From positions 3,987,880 to 4,051,879 of the forward strand of contig PTEX01000012.1 of NCBI GenBank assembly GCA_003342815.1: DNA of 64,000 bases, in the 5' to 3' direction. Positions within the stretch are counted from its first letter, which is position 1; the number at the start of each line of letters is the position of its first letter. The translations under genes were made by a program, and so were the position numbers. The notes under the pieces are model-generated. The model was not told the DNA's origin. It did not search any database and saw only the letters and a list, made by a program, of their open reading frames with translations. Origin of the DNA: Eudromia elegans. Lineage: Eukaryota; Chordata; Aves; Tinamiformes; Tinamidae. Of the stretch, positions 26,777-39,180 are shown piece after piece.

Positions 26777-29700
26777 TGTTTGGCAAAAGATTTATTGTAT
26801 TATCGAGATACAAAAGAATTCTCCAACTAAGAAAAAAGGGCAAGAAAGCAATATCCTAATAAAGTATAGGAAATATTTCCATCACTTGTGACAAGGACAT
26901 TTAACAGGAAGCTGACAGTAAATCTAGATTGTCCACAGTCCTATAAATGGGATTACATTTTGGCTTCGATCCCATATTAAATTAATTTCTAGAGCTTTGA
27001 TGATATGCCCATCAGCGCCTCAGGCCAAACTCTGAAGCAAATGCCTTTCATGCAGCTTATTTTGGTGTAAAATAACAGTTTCCTTTTCACTCTCAAAATT
27101 AAAATTTTCTCCCAAGCCAATTAAGACACAGTAAGAATAAAATTTTCTAATGAATAATAAAAGGAAGCCACAACTTTTCAATGCTTGATCCACAGTTAGA
27201 AAACTGAGGATATGGGTATTCACTAAAAGCAATGCCATAGAATTCTCACATAAAAAACTGTAACTTTTTCCTACTTAACAAAAGACAGAGATTCTGAAGA
27301 AAAGAACACATTACTTTAAACAAGAAATATTGATAGTTTTCTGGAGTATCCACTAAAGAGAAAAACAGAGATTCTAGTCTTGTATAAATCAGGGTAGTTC
27401 CACTGAACTACCCCCAGGATTACAGGATGGGCAAATTGTCATTATCATTTGACTACTGACTTGTCAGCTGAGATTTGCAGTGGAGTTTAATGGAGCTAGA
27501 CATTGAAAAGTTATTGACATGTGAAAGATATTGGCATCTTGTTTTTTCACCTTTGGAAAAAAATGCTATGAACCAGGGAAAATTTCAGCAATACAGAACC
27601 AAAGTATCATTTAAACCTTCTTTTGGAAATATGAAGTCTCATATGGTACCAGTTTTATTCATTATAGGTAGGATAAAAAAAACCTGTTAACTCCTCTTAA
27701 CTACAAAGCTATGAAGCACAGTTAGATCTACAATTTCACTCCGCAAATCTTTTCCCCTTAAATATTTTAATGTATCCTCAGTATATATTTCTGATTCAGA
27801 GCTAAAAATTGATGCAAGAAAGCATCACAATTCAGAAACTCATGCTGCATTCAAAACACAAGCAAACAAAACTTGCAAGACATAATGCAAGGCTCTACAA
27901 TTCCATTCAGGAAGGCATTCTTTTGGCACATTCCAAAGGCCTGAGACAGTAATTTTTAAATGAATATCAGGAGGTTCAGACCATTCACATCTATATCAAC
28001 AGCAAGTATTCATTTCTCCTGCCTTTTGTATTGAATCTCACTGATTGTTGATAGTGGAAATTCACAGGCTCTGATCTTAGACAGAATGATTACTATTAAA
28101 AAATCCCAAGAGTTTCTCCAGATTTTAATACTCCCATTAGCTTCAACATGTCAGATTCTTACTTTGCCTTCTATAGTTCTGTATGTTTCCTTTTGACCAG
28201 TGACATACACAAATGTCATAGTTTTAACTTTCAGTTGTGTCCTTAGACACTTGAAACTCTGTATTTCTACAAAGAAGGATTCAGGGGTGATTAAACATAT
28301 TGGGTCGTGACAATTTGCTTTCCTATCTCTCTCTGCTTCAGTGGCATTTCAGTTGCTTCTTTATAAAGAACATTTGGAAATCCCTGAATGCCTGATCTGT
28401 TATGGTGGAAGTTTAATTAGACTAAAACTAATTTGAAAGTGTCAGCAATATCTTTTCTGAAGTGCATTTAGGTATACTCCATTTAATAATAACATGACAC
28501 AAGGTAAGTAATGAAATTATTACTGTAAGAGTGAAAAATGTTTCAAAAGAAAGACTATTATTCATACTGAATACCACATGTTTAAATGACTGGCATTGCA
28601 TTAATAATTATAGTAGTTATCACTCTCCATTGAATAGAAAATATATGCAGATTACTAGCTCTATTATATTATAGCAAAAGGAAAAAAAATACAGATTTAA
28701 CATATGGTATTCCCTAGTTGTCGTAGTCATTTGCCAATTCTATTCCTGTTATTAGTAGCCAACTTGTTTTGAAGTCACTGAAAATTTGAGTTAGAAAACT
28801 GTTATTTATAGACATTTAAAATAAATATAGTAGATATAAGCATACATAGAAAATTCAAAAAGTGTGTTTTCACATCTCTTTTAGATTTCCTCACGACAGT
28901 CTAGCTGGCCCAGACAGATATTATGTCAAGAAAAAATAAAAGTTTTTGCTATTTCTAATTGTTCTACTGTTCTCATGAGCAGGAGTTCATATGTAGGGAC
29001 AGATGGACATAAAAAGTGCAATTTCAACTTTCGGTCTCTATCATAAAGAGTTATATAAAATAGATGTGCCTTTACTTTGGCAGGCTTCTCCAAATAACAA
29101 TTTTCCATGATGAGCATCCTGGCTTTCCCTGGGATTCGAAGATCTGTGTAGTACTTTTCCCATTTGCTCATTAGACTGCCTACTATCCTTCAAAAAAACA
29201 AAGTGTAATGCCTTATGACCACAACTGAAAGAACAGTCTTGCTGGCTACATCCTGAAATTACATATAGAGCAAAAACTCTTAAAATTAACTTTACTCTCT
29301 TAAGGATATTGGTTGCATCCATACCAGTTACTGACTGATGCAAAATTGTGTTCTTCCAAAAGAGAGCTAGTCCATTGTTTTAGAAATGCTATCAAGTAGA
29401 GACAGTCTATCACTTTGAACAGAAGAGGTGAGCTTCCCACAGGGACCTGCGAGATCGTTCATCTGTCATAAAAGGTTTCTCAGTCAAAGGAGCAAAAGGA
29501 ATCACAAGCTTTTAACAAATCTTTTTGAAGCTGCTTGTTATTCCTGAGACAGCCAGATTAGTGATGCTTCATCCTGTCCTTTTGACCACATATATGCATT
29601 TTTTAACCCTCCGTTTTCCTCTCATAGCGGAGAGGAAGAGCTCCATGCCTCCGTCTTCTCCACATGCAATCCCTCCTCTACTGAAAAAATATTTTTCCTT

Positions 29701-29825
29701 AGCATAAAACACAATTGTAAGATTCACCTTACCCTACAAAGCACCTAATTCTGTTCAAATGCACTGGCAGTCTGTGCACTCTACACTCTGTAGAGCACTC
29801 CTCCCATCTCTCACAACTTTACATT

Positions 29826-29858
29826 CAAATTTATACAAATTTATACAATTTATACAAG
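29826..29858 (+). repeat. Short tandem repeat of CAAATTTATA
   Basis: Three imperfect units of about 10 bp (CAAATTTATA, CAAATTTATA, CAATTTATA). Confidence 0.8.
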
Positions 29859-30069
29859 CACTACTCACAAGTTTGCAGAGAACTAATACTGCAGCAGTAA
29901 GATTCCTCTAGGAGAACAGTACAGAAAACAGTCAGCAACTTCCTCAAATGCTCCTCCTCCTCCTCTTTTTTTCTTTATTTTTCTGCAGCCAGCAACCAGT
30001 AAATAATCCTCAAAGATTTCCAGTCTAAATTTCTTACTAGTTTATAACTATTTAATTTTGGTTATCATT

Positions 30070-30282
30070 AGAGGCTGAGAGGGCTGGGCCTGTTGAAGCT
30101 AAGGAAGAGAAGGTTGAGAGGTGACCTAACAATGCGTATAAATTCCTTAAGGGAGGGTGTCAAGAGAATGGAGCCAAGTGGCCAGGAGAAGAGGCAATGG
30201 CCACACACTGAAGCACAAGACGTTCCATCTGAACATAAGGAAAAACTTCTTGACTGTGACGGTGACAGAGCACTGGGAAATG
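30070..30282 (+). mobile_element. Degraded internal CR1 fragment
   Basis: Contains recognisable CR1 ORF2 C-terminal DNA (AGGCTGAGAGGGCTGGGCC, GAGAAGGTTGAGAGGTGACC, TTCCATCTGAACATAAGGAA, GACAGAGCACTGG). Similarity stops near 30282, before the 3' UTR, so both ends are missing. Frameshifts break the reading frame. Confidence 0.88.
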
Positions 30283-33200
30283 GCAAATGATACATCTGGA
30301 TTGGTTGTGGCAAAAAAAACAACAGGATGTGGCGCTCAGTGCCCACCTGGGCATCTTTCAATCTCCTTGTTAAAAAAAATAAAGCTTGTTTCATGGCTCC
30401 AACTAGAGGCCATAGAGCAAACATATTCTGACTTCCGAAAAGCACATATAATTTTCATTATAGCAATCCTTCTTGGTTGACTTCTGTGCCTCCCTGTCTC
30501 CCAAAATGCACCTCTCCTGCTATCACAAGCTTATCACTTCTTATTGTATAACTCTCCAACCACAGAAGTACAATTTAAATCTTAAAACCTAAAAAACTGT
30601 TAATCTTTTGCAACCTCAAAGAATTTGGAAAAATGCAAAGAGAACAAATTGAAGTTTGATGTTTCGTGCTCAAGGCCTCAGCTCAATCTGATTTCATCAG
30701 AATCTGTTCTGGACAAACCAAAGCCAAGTTATCACCGGACTGGATGCATAGATTCATAAACTGGGTTTCCTTACATTTTCAATCCTGCATCTTTACAGAG
30801 TATTGGGTAAGGCATTAAAAAAAGTCACCTCATCCACATTTTGGCGGTCTAATTATAGTCAGCTAATTGTATTCAGTGTAGCAAAGTATTATCTAAACTA
30901 ATCTTGAAAGCCTCAAATAATGATTTTTCTACAGTCTTCCCAAGCCATCCTTTTTAGCACCTTCTTGCCTTTACTGTTCTATAGAACTCTATCTATTCTG
31001 AAGTGAAACTAACTGTAACTAAACTAAATTTATATTAATTCCTCCACTTCCATTTTAATCCCATTACCATCAATGGTTTTTGATACGGACACCAAAAAAT
31101 GCTTACTCTTTTCATTGCAGCAGCCTCTGGAGCAGATAAATAATAAACAAGGTCAGAGAGTGACATTCAAGCAGGTACCTGAACCTCCTTTTAATTTGAC
31201 TTTACCCAAATACCTTGGGTAGAAAAACATAATACATGGAAAGTAAGCATGCTGAAGACACGTGCCGTGTCAGGGAGCAAATCTGGTAACTCTAGCTGTA
31301 AAATAATGGCTTCCTAAGAATACACCATTAAGGTCTGACAAACTTAATACTAAAATTGGTCCACACAGAAATTGCATTCATTTAGCAAAACCAATTTGGA
31401 AATTGACTTAGATCAGATCAACCCTCTGGTGTATTCTGTTAAGTGTGGGAAAATTGGTTTAGTATCCAAACTAAACTAAATAGACACCAGACATTCTTAA
31501 TTTGATCAAGCCCTGGTCATATAAGCTTGCTATGCTGATTTAGCTAAACCAGCTTTAGCAAGAAATTTTGTTAAAACAATGCCAATTTTGTATTTATACC
31601 ATAAGTACAACTATTTGCTCCTTTTCCACTATTCACTTTACCTATTTCTGAATGGTACTGTTTATGTAAAAACAAATGCATCACAGTGAAGTAAGCTCAG
31701 TATAAATGCCTATTTTGGTCATATACAATGGAATTATATTTAAAACAATCAAGGGCAAATTTATTCTGTCCAAATTTACACATCTCTCTCTGCTATTTTT
31801 ATGATCCAGTCTGTATCTCTAAATATTAAGAACATAGAGAACTTGACTTCTAATTTTAGATGCTCTGAATTGCACTTGCTGGCCACCTAGTTGATAAATT
31901 ATATACTACAACATCTGAGAACTTTCAGGTAGAAATGATGTGGAGGATTCTATTATGGGGACATAATGGAGATCCAGAGAGGATAAAATGTAGAGGCAGT
32001 TTTCCCTGAAGTTTTAAGTTTGTAAACCTATTTTAAAAACACAAAAGAATACTGTTCATTGTATTTAATAAAATGTGAATCTGGAGAGTTTTTACATCAC
32101 ACATTAAAAGGGATGAGGAAAAAAACTGAAAAAAGTTTGGGCACTTGCTCACGTGTTCTATTTTGCAGGATCGGAAATGTAAGCTAATGAGGTGCCCCTC
32201 TAGCTCTACGGAGCTCTTCAGAGGTGAGGACCACACTTACACTTCCCTTATGAAGTCTTCCTGACTAAACTTTCTGCAAAGGAGCCAAGGGTCACTTAAA
32301 CTTAGCAAGTCCTCAAATTACAAGGAAAAGACATAAAACGGATAGGAAAAGCAAGTAAGTGAACTAGAAAAACAGAAAAGGAATAGGAAAGAGAACATTA
32401 ATTTCCTCCAGAAATGAACAAACTTACGAAATAAGGATGATATAATGTATCACATATTTGAACAAAAAAAAGGTAAAGAAGAACATTGGTTTAATACTGG
32501 AGAAGAAATGCCTCTAACTTCAGTCAGTTCTGTAAATGATTTTGCATATCTAGACCCACTAAGTGATTATTGATAAGGTGCTCCAAAGCCCTGGAGAAAG
32601 GTGTCATAAAATCATCATTCACACATACTGTTTTTCCTATATTGGATTCATTCTTTTTTTTTCCTATTTGTTCCCAAATTAACTCTGAGCTTCATAAAAT
32701 GGTCTGATTATGGTCATATACAAGGCAGCCCATCAAGACTGTCCAACACTTTAAATTATATCTTCAATAATCTATGAAACAAGGTGCTACAAATCTTCAA
32801 TCTTCACTAGCACTCTTCTTCACCTCTTCTGAGCATTCATATTAATTGAAGGCTACTGTGTTTCTTAGATCTAAAGATAAAAATGTATCCTAACGGTCAA
32901 ATAGCATGGCATTTTTATGCTATTTCAAACCACTTGATCTTCTGTTGTTTGTTGTCTCTCATTCATCACGTCAAACATTAGCTACCAGCATTAGCAGTGC
33001 TATCTTCAAAGGCAGCAAATTGATGACACAGTCTTATGTTCGTAATCCACAGTAGAAATAGCTTCACTGTGAAATGCCCCTCCAATACGGTAAGACTCCA
33101 ACAGCTAAGCAAAGGATTTCCAGTCCCAGATTACATAAAAGCATGACTAGCTACTATTAGAATTACAGAGAAGCATATTGAACAAGTGATGAAGCAAGTC

Positions 33201-34181
33201 ACCTCTTTGTCACTGCCATGAGCACAAAAACAAAAGCAACAAATCACAAACAAAAATTTTATTGCTGTAATATAAACTTATTGCAAAAAAAAGAAATCTA
33301 AAGGAAAGGACTTCATCATCTAGCTTTTTTTTCTGATGCTGCTTTAAGATTCTAAAATTTAGTAAATTGTATTAGATCAAGCCTGGGATTTCAGAAGCCT
33401 TCACATTTCTGTATTCCAGATAATAACTGAGAACAAAAACTTAAGCCTTTTCATGGTTTTTAACAGCTCTTCCAGACTTTACCCTTGACTATAAAAAAGA
33501 GTAAGAAAGATTAAAGGAGGAATAAGGACTTAGGAAACATGGTTATTTTGCTCCTAATTCAAATATATTTTTCTTTTTTTCAAAAGAATGGGAATCCCTG
33601 TACTATAGAACGTGGGGATAAAAATGTCATGTTCTTTTAAAAAAGTTTTGCCCCATCACTTTTAGTTGCTTTTACCTTTTCTTTGCAGAGTACAATTTTA
33701 ACCTTCTTCACATTATATTCTGTGATCCTCTCCCAAACGAATAAAATTAAAAAGCACCGTTAGCTGATACTGCATTAGGAAAGTTTTGTGGAAGAGTAGC
33801 AGAGTTTTGTGGAAGATAGACTACAGGTCACATATTTTTGTCTTCAGTAACTTCAAAATGATTCTCATTGTTTAAAAAAAGTGGAGGAATACCTGGTGTT
33901 TGAATTTCCGCAAAGCCTTAGTACTATCCTTTCTCACTTCTCTGGCACCATGTTCTTTCAACTACAGCCCTAAAAAAAGACAGGTTTTGAGATTAGGAAA
34001 AAGAATCGAATTGAGTAGGTCAGTTCAGAATGTTACAGTACAGCCTGCCTTGGGATAATTTGGTTAAAGGCTGTTTTGTTTCCAGTTCATTTTTTCCTAG
34101 GAAAAAAATATGCTACTTAGATTTTTTCCAAATTTCATATATTAAACATTTATCTTGTTAGCACTTTCTGTCCTTGTAACA

Positions 34182-34202
34182 TAACCTGTTTTTCACAGGT
34201 TA
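34182..34202. repeat. 8-bp inverted repeat
   Basis: TAACCTGT and ACAGGTTA separated by five bases. Could arise by chance in a window this size. Confidence 0.7.
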
Positions 34203-34668
34203 CAGTTCAGTGCCATATATAGTACATATTTCAAGACATTTAATATTAAAAACTTGTACCTAAAAGGCTACAAATATTATAAAATAATGACCACTTTGAT
34301 AAAGTGTTTATGCAACAGCATAGTCTCAAGATTCTGAGCTACTGATACTTAATAGAAAAATAAGAAGCCAACACACAGGGCAATATTCTGAAGCTTACTG
34401 AGGTAAAGAGAATTTTTCCCATTCAGATATGGCTTCAGTAAGATTCATTGTAAAGTGAAAGATTTGAAATACCTTTTTGGTTTTTTTTAATTCAAGTACC
34501 TTAAGTGTATAATTAAGCCCAAGAAGTCCATGCTAATGGACATTGAGGTTTCTCTCAATTTCCCTTTCCCTTTCCCTTCCCCCTTCAAATACTTAATTTT
34601 AATCAGCAGAAGAATTCCCAGGGACTGTGACAAATGCAAATATTCTTACCCTACAAAACTGTTAGCAT

Positions 34669-34687
34669 GGGGGGGGGGGTCCCCCCC
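34669..34687 (+). repeat. G11-T-C7 tract
   Basis: Eleven G, one T, seven C: near-palindromic GC homopolymers in AT-rich sequence. Confidence 0.93.
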
Positions 34688-36116
34688 TCTGTAGGCAGGG
34701 GAATAAAACAAATCGAGAAGTAACCATAACCAACACAACCTAGACTTCAAGGCAACCAAGGCAATGCCACTCCATAGTCTTCTGCACCTCACAGACTTTG
34801 CAATTAAAAGAACCAAATCAAAAAACAAAATCAAACTCAAAACCTCTAGCACACTTTAGCTTATCAGTCCAATAAAGGACAGTTTGTCTGGCTCCCAGCT
34901 ACAGTTGGGAAATTCTTTTCTCATTCAAGAGCTGCCCAACTAATGCAGGAAGAGTAAGTCATGTCTCATACTCCATCCCAGTTGGTCCAGAACCAACTTT
35001 GGCAAACGTAGAACGTTGCACTAAACCAGCACAGCGTACACACAGAGAAATACTCATCTGTGGCAAAACTATAAAGATATAATCCTACATATTTTCTGTT
35101 GATAAATACTTTACAGTTGATTTTTGGCTTGGATATGTACATTCAATTCTAAATAAAATCTTATATATGCAAAATACTGTTTCAAGATCAGTGATTATTT
35201 AGTGTAAGGAACAATGTAAGGTATCACGCCGAAACCTAGTCCTACTCTAGCTACTGAAAACATAGCAAAGTTCTTCAAACTTTGAAAGCCTTAGAAGATA
35301 TTCCAAATCATAGCTTTCCCTGTCAAGACTGCAGGTAGTGGTCGTTTCAGAAGAATCAATTCCAAAAGAATTCTTATTCCAAACAAATTAACTGAATGAA
35401 GAAACTGTTGGCCTGACCATGACCAGAGCAGATTTAAAACTTGTCAGCCACCTTCCTTTTGAAAATAATTCCACCAATGTTGTCATGTGCTTTAGGCACA
35501 TTCCCAAATCTTGGCCAAATATAGGTACACATTTCTCCAGCACAGAAACACATCCGTTAAACTATTAATGAATTTTCTGTAATAATTCATCACTACTTCC
35601 TGGTATATACAAGAACTTTAAAAGCCTGTGTTGAACTGGGAAGGGGTTTTGGTGTGGAAGGTAATATCAAACTAAAAGTGTTAATAACTTCTGGCATTTT
35701 TATGGTAGTTCTCATGTTCTCACCAACTTTGACCACATTTTGAATAACTTAGAAGATAGCAAAAATTCTGGAATTAATTCACAATAAACTCCTGCGGGAC
35801 ATCTTACTCAAGAAAATGCATTCATGTACAAGGAAGAATTCACTCATCTACATGGGAAGACTTCCCTCCTGGAGTTCTTCTCCACATCAATCTTTTAGAT
35901 GAGGCGAGACAGAAAGACAAATGTTATTTCAGAAATAAATAAAAAATGTATTACCAACGCCTTTAGAAAATTTTCTCACCACAGCTTAGAGCAACTCAGC
36001 ACAATACTGCAGTTTGCTTAGTCAAAACTGATTGTTTATATAGTTGAACACACTCATTAATATATTAAAATGCAGCAAACAACAGCAAACAAGCTTTCAC
36101 TCACCAGTCAGAATGG

Positions 36117-36145
36117 TGACTTCTCCTCTTTTTTAGGAGAAGTCA
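36117..36145. repeat. Perfect 11-bp inverted repeat (hairpin)
   Basis: TGACTTCTCCT (36117-36127) pairs perfectly with AGGAGAAGTCA (36135-36145) across a 7-nt loop. On the plus strand the loop is T-rich; no gene is attached. Confidence 0.85.
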
Positions 36146-37320
36146 GACAAACTGTACCCAGTAGAATCACTGCATGCAAGCTCAACCTATCTCTCAAGTG
36201 CAGCTAGTGCCTAAGGAGCACAAGGAGTCGAAGAGTCGATTCCCAAAATGGTTACAGAATGTAACTAAGAATGAAAATATTGAACAACCATCCAGATATG
36301 CTGCAGGTAGAACTGACAGAGAAGCCTACTGGAAAGGTTGCCCAATACCTTTCATTTTAAGACTGTGTATTCTGTTCTGCTATAATTTAACTGCATGGGC
36401 CAAATGCCAAATGTTTTTACAAATATTAAGCGATCTATTAGAAGTGAGTAAATTCTTTTCATTGTGTGAACAGTGAACAATGCAGTATTGACATAAAAAA
36501 AAAGTAAAATAACTAAAATAATTTCCACCCTGGTTTAGTATTTCCTGACCAACAGGCATCACAAATGTAGAAGTTCTTAAATGTGGAAGGACTCCCTTAC
36601 ATCAGCTAAATACATTCCTAGTGAGGATAGTACTTAATTCTCTGCTTCTTTTACCTTGTTCTTAAACCCAGTTGCCTTCAGTTAATCTGATGTACCGGGT
36701 ACAAATATAAATGCTTTCTTTAAAAAAAAAAGAAGAAAAAGGAAACAAGATTAAAAAAAAAGACTTAACTGTCCTTCACCTAATACCCTTTCTAATACCT
36801 TTGAACCAGCTGGCCATTTAGAAGTTATCCCAAAGGAAAGCAATCTACCCAGCTGTGAAAATAAGGGATCAGACAGAGAAGAAATCTGTAATGGAAGCTA
36901 AAGATTTTCTGACAGAAATGGACCTGGCTTGAGAAGAACCTTTATAAAACACCAACAGTAAGAAAAACAAGAACTGGAACTGAGTCAACCGTAAGACAAA
37001 TATTCACAGAAAATGAGATTTCTTTAGTTCTACTCCTCACAGAACTGCATCAGGTTTGTTTCCCTTTTTACTAAGGTATAATTCATAAAGGATAGAACAT
37101 TCTATCTAATAAATCTGTTGAACAAAACACCATATAGCAGTTTAGCCAATATGCAAGAATAGCCTTATAAAGTGGGATGCTCAGAGAGTTCATGAAGTTC
37201 TTGAACTACTTGAACTACTAGGTGGGATTTAAATTGAACAAGTAAAAGCCAGAACACTTTAGAATATGGAAATCTGGGCTGTAGCCCTCTAATAACGCCT
37301 TGAAGAATGAGCAAGAGACC

Positions 37321-37349
<29 letters not shown>
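37321..37349 (+). repeat. A29 homopolymer
   Basis: Twenty-nine uninterrupted A residues. No pseudogene body is recognised in the preceding 200 bp. Confidence 0.95.
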
Positions 37350-37353
<4 letters not shown>

Positions 37354-37737
37354 GATTACCTGCATTAATTGCAGGTTAGAAACATATGCATGTATATAGC
37401 ATGTATATATGCGTGTCTGTAGGTTTATATAGATAAAAACTCCACCTTAAGTTTGAAAGGACCACATTAGAACCAAAAAATGTTCTCAGCCCCTATTTCA
37501 GGTTTACAAGCTACATCTGTTTCTGTAATACATGTAACTGCCACACTGATGCTGTACTTGCCTGCAAAACAGACTTGCAAAGAATTTCTTTCATGCATTT
37601 TTTTTTAGCCTCCACTATTGCCAGGACTTTTGCTTTCAGAAACAAGGTTTTGATTTCTGGAAGGAAGATTTCACTAACAGCACGACTAGAAGCTGTAACA
37701 ATTACCTTGTTATTTCAGAATAGTATGGCTGGTAAAC

Positions 37738-37759
37738 AAAAATAAAATAAAATAAAATT
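37738..37759 (+). repeat. (AAAAT)n microsatellite
   Basis: Four units of AAAAT between AAACA and TTTGTAATA. Confidence 0.88.
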
Positions 37760-38308
37760 TGTAATATTTGTTCACTATAATTACTAATGCACACATCCTG
37801 GTCTATGCATTCACGGAACGCACAAACAGCAGCAGCCTTAGACTGAACCATAATAATTTTCCTCACGCTATTTTATAAAGTTGCTTATTCCTAGTTTATC
37901 GAAAGCAGAAATTATTTCAAAGCCGTCTGCATGTACCTTAGAGAAGTTGTCAGGATTTCAGTGCCAGCTAAGCTACTTTAATGAAATTTACATCAACATG
38001 AACTAATCTGGACTTCTCTACAGGTACATTTCTTCTATTAAATGCCCCAAACTCAAAGAAAAGTTGATAATGCAGCTAATAGAGGCAGTACAGAGGTATT
38101 TACAGCAGTCATCGTACTTGAACCTTTAACAGAATGGCTCATTTTACTACAAAAGAATTGGAAAGCCTTGGATTCGCAAGTGCTACACAAGCCAGGCATT
38201 GGCTCAAGGAAAAGACATGCAAAGAGATGGTCCTAAAGACTGAGGAAACAGAAAACTGAAGACTGTGAAAATCTCGACTTAGTTTTAAGAGAAATTTTCA
38301 GATTTTTT

Positions 38309-38328
38309 AAAAAAAAAAAAAAAAAAAA
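38309..38328 (+). repeat. A20 homopolymer
   Basis: Twenty uninterrupted A residues after GATTTTTT. Confidence 0.95.
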
Positions 38329-39157
38329 GGATTAGGTGCACGACTACTTCAAGAGTGAGTTGTACCAGCTAAGTTAGCGGTTTCCAAAATAAAATAGAGC
38401 TAGTCATTGAGGAAGTCATTTCAGAGACCCACACTCCTTTCTCATTTTAAAATTAAGGAAGGAGCAATCAAAACAAAAGTAGTATAAATTTGGGTAGACT
38501 AACCTGTAGTTTAAAGCCAACAACTTTCACCTTCAAAAATAATGAATATTACTGACAGAAAACAAATGTAATACCATGTAAAACAATGTAAGCCAATTTA
38601 AGGCTTTGTTGGTAATACTGTGATAAAAATCACAGAAAAAAAATTATTAAAATTATGGAAATATACCCTGCTTCATTCTATACTGTTACTTGTTCATTAT
38701 CCACCAAACACAATTTTTCCTACTATCTTTTAAATTCCTCCACTATATTTTTCTGCTATTATGGCACCTACTTAAACCCACACTGACTAACCAAGGAGAC
38801 CCTGTAGCTGCATCAAGTCAACTTTGTTGAACATTCAGGGACAAGAGACACCAGTCTCCTATAGATTTTCTGGGGACAAATGACAAACTTGCCCATTCCT
38901 TTCTCCAAACAGTACAGACCTCCTATCACCGACTCCAGCAGGAGACCAACTTTGTCCTACTACCAAATGATTCAGTCCAAGCCTAAAATGTAGATACTAC
39001 AAAATTTCATGGTCAAAAAGATAAAGATGCCCGAAGTGTGTAAATACATTTGTTTAATATCAAATAACACCAGAGATTAACTAAAGTATTCATATGGTAT
39101 AGCAAAGTTAATGTTTAAAACTTCCACTGAAATCCTACCCCGCTTGATCTAACACCC

Positions 39158-39180
39158 AAAAAAAAAAAAAAAAAAAAAAA
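39158..39180 (+). repeat. A23 homopolymer
   Basis: Twenty-three uninterrupted A residues following CTAACACCC. Confidence 0.95.

Larger units (their letters stand above)
24122..30069. other. Intron sequence without recognised gene
   Basis: AT-rich with short frames only. A 122-codon plus-strand frame at 25292-25660 has no recognisable motif. Nothing else is seen. Confidence 0.7.

Noticed and set aside
30068..30480. Frames of 60-125 codons on both strands
   Set aside because: Created by the degraded CR1 fragment and flanking sequence; no coding signature beyond the repeat.
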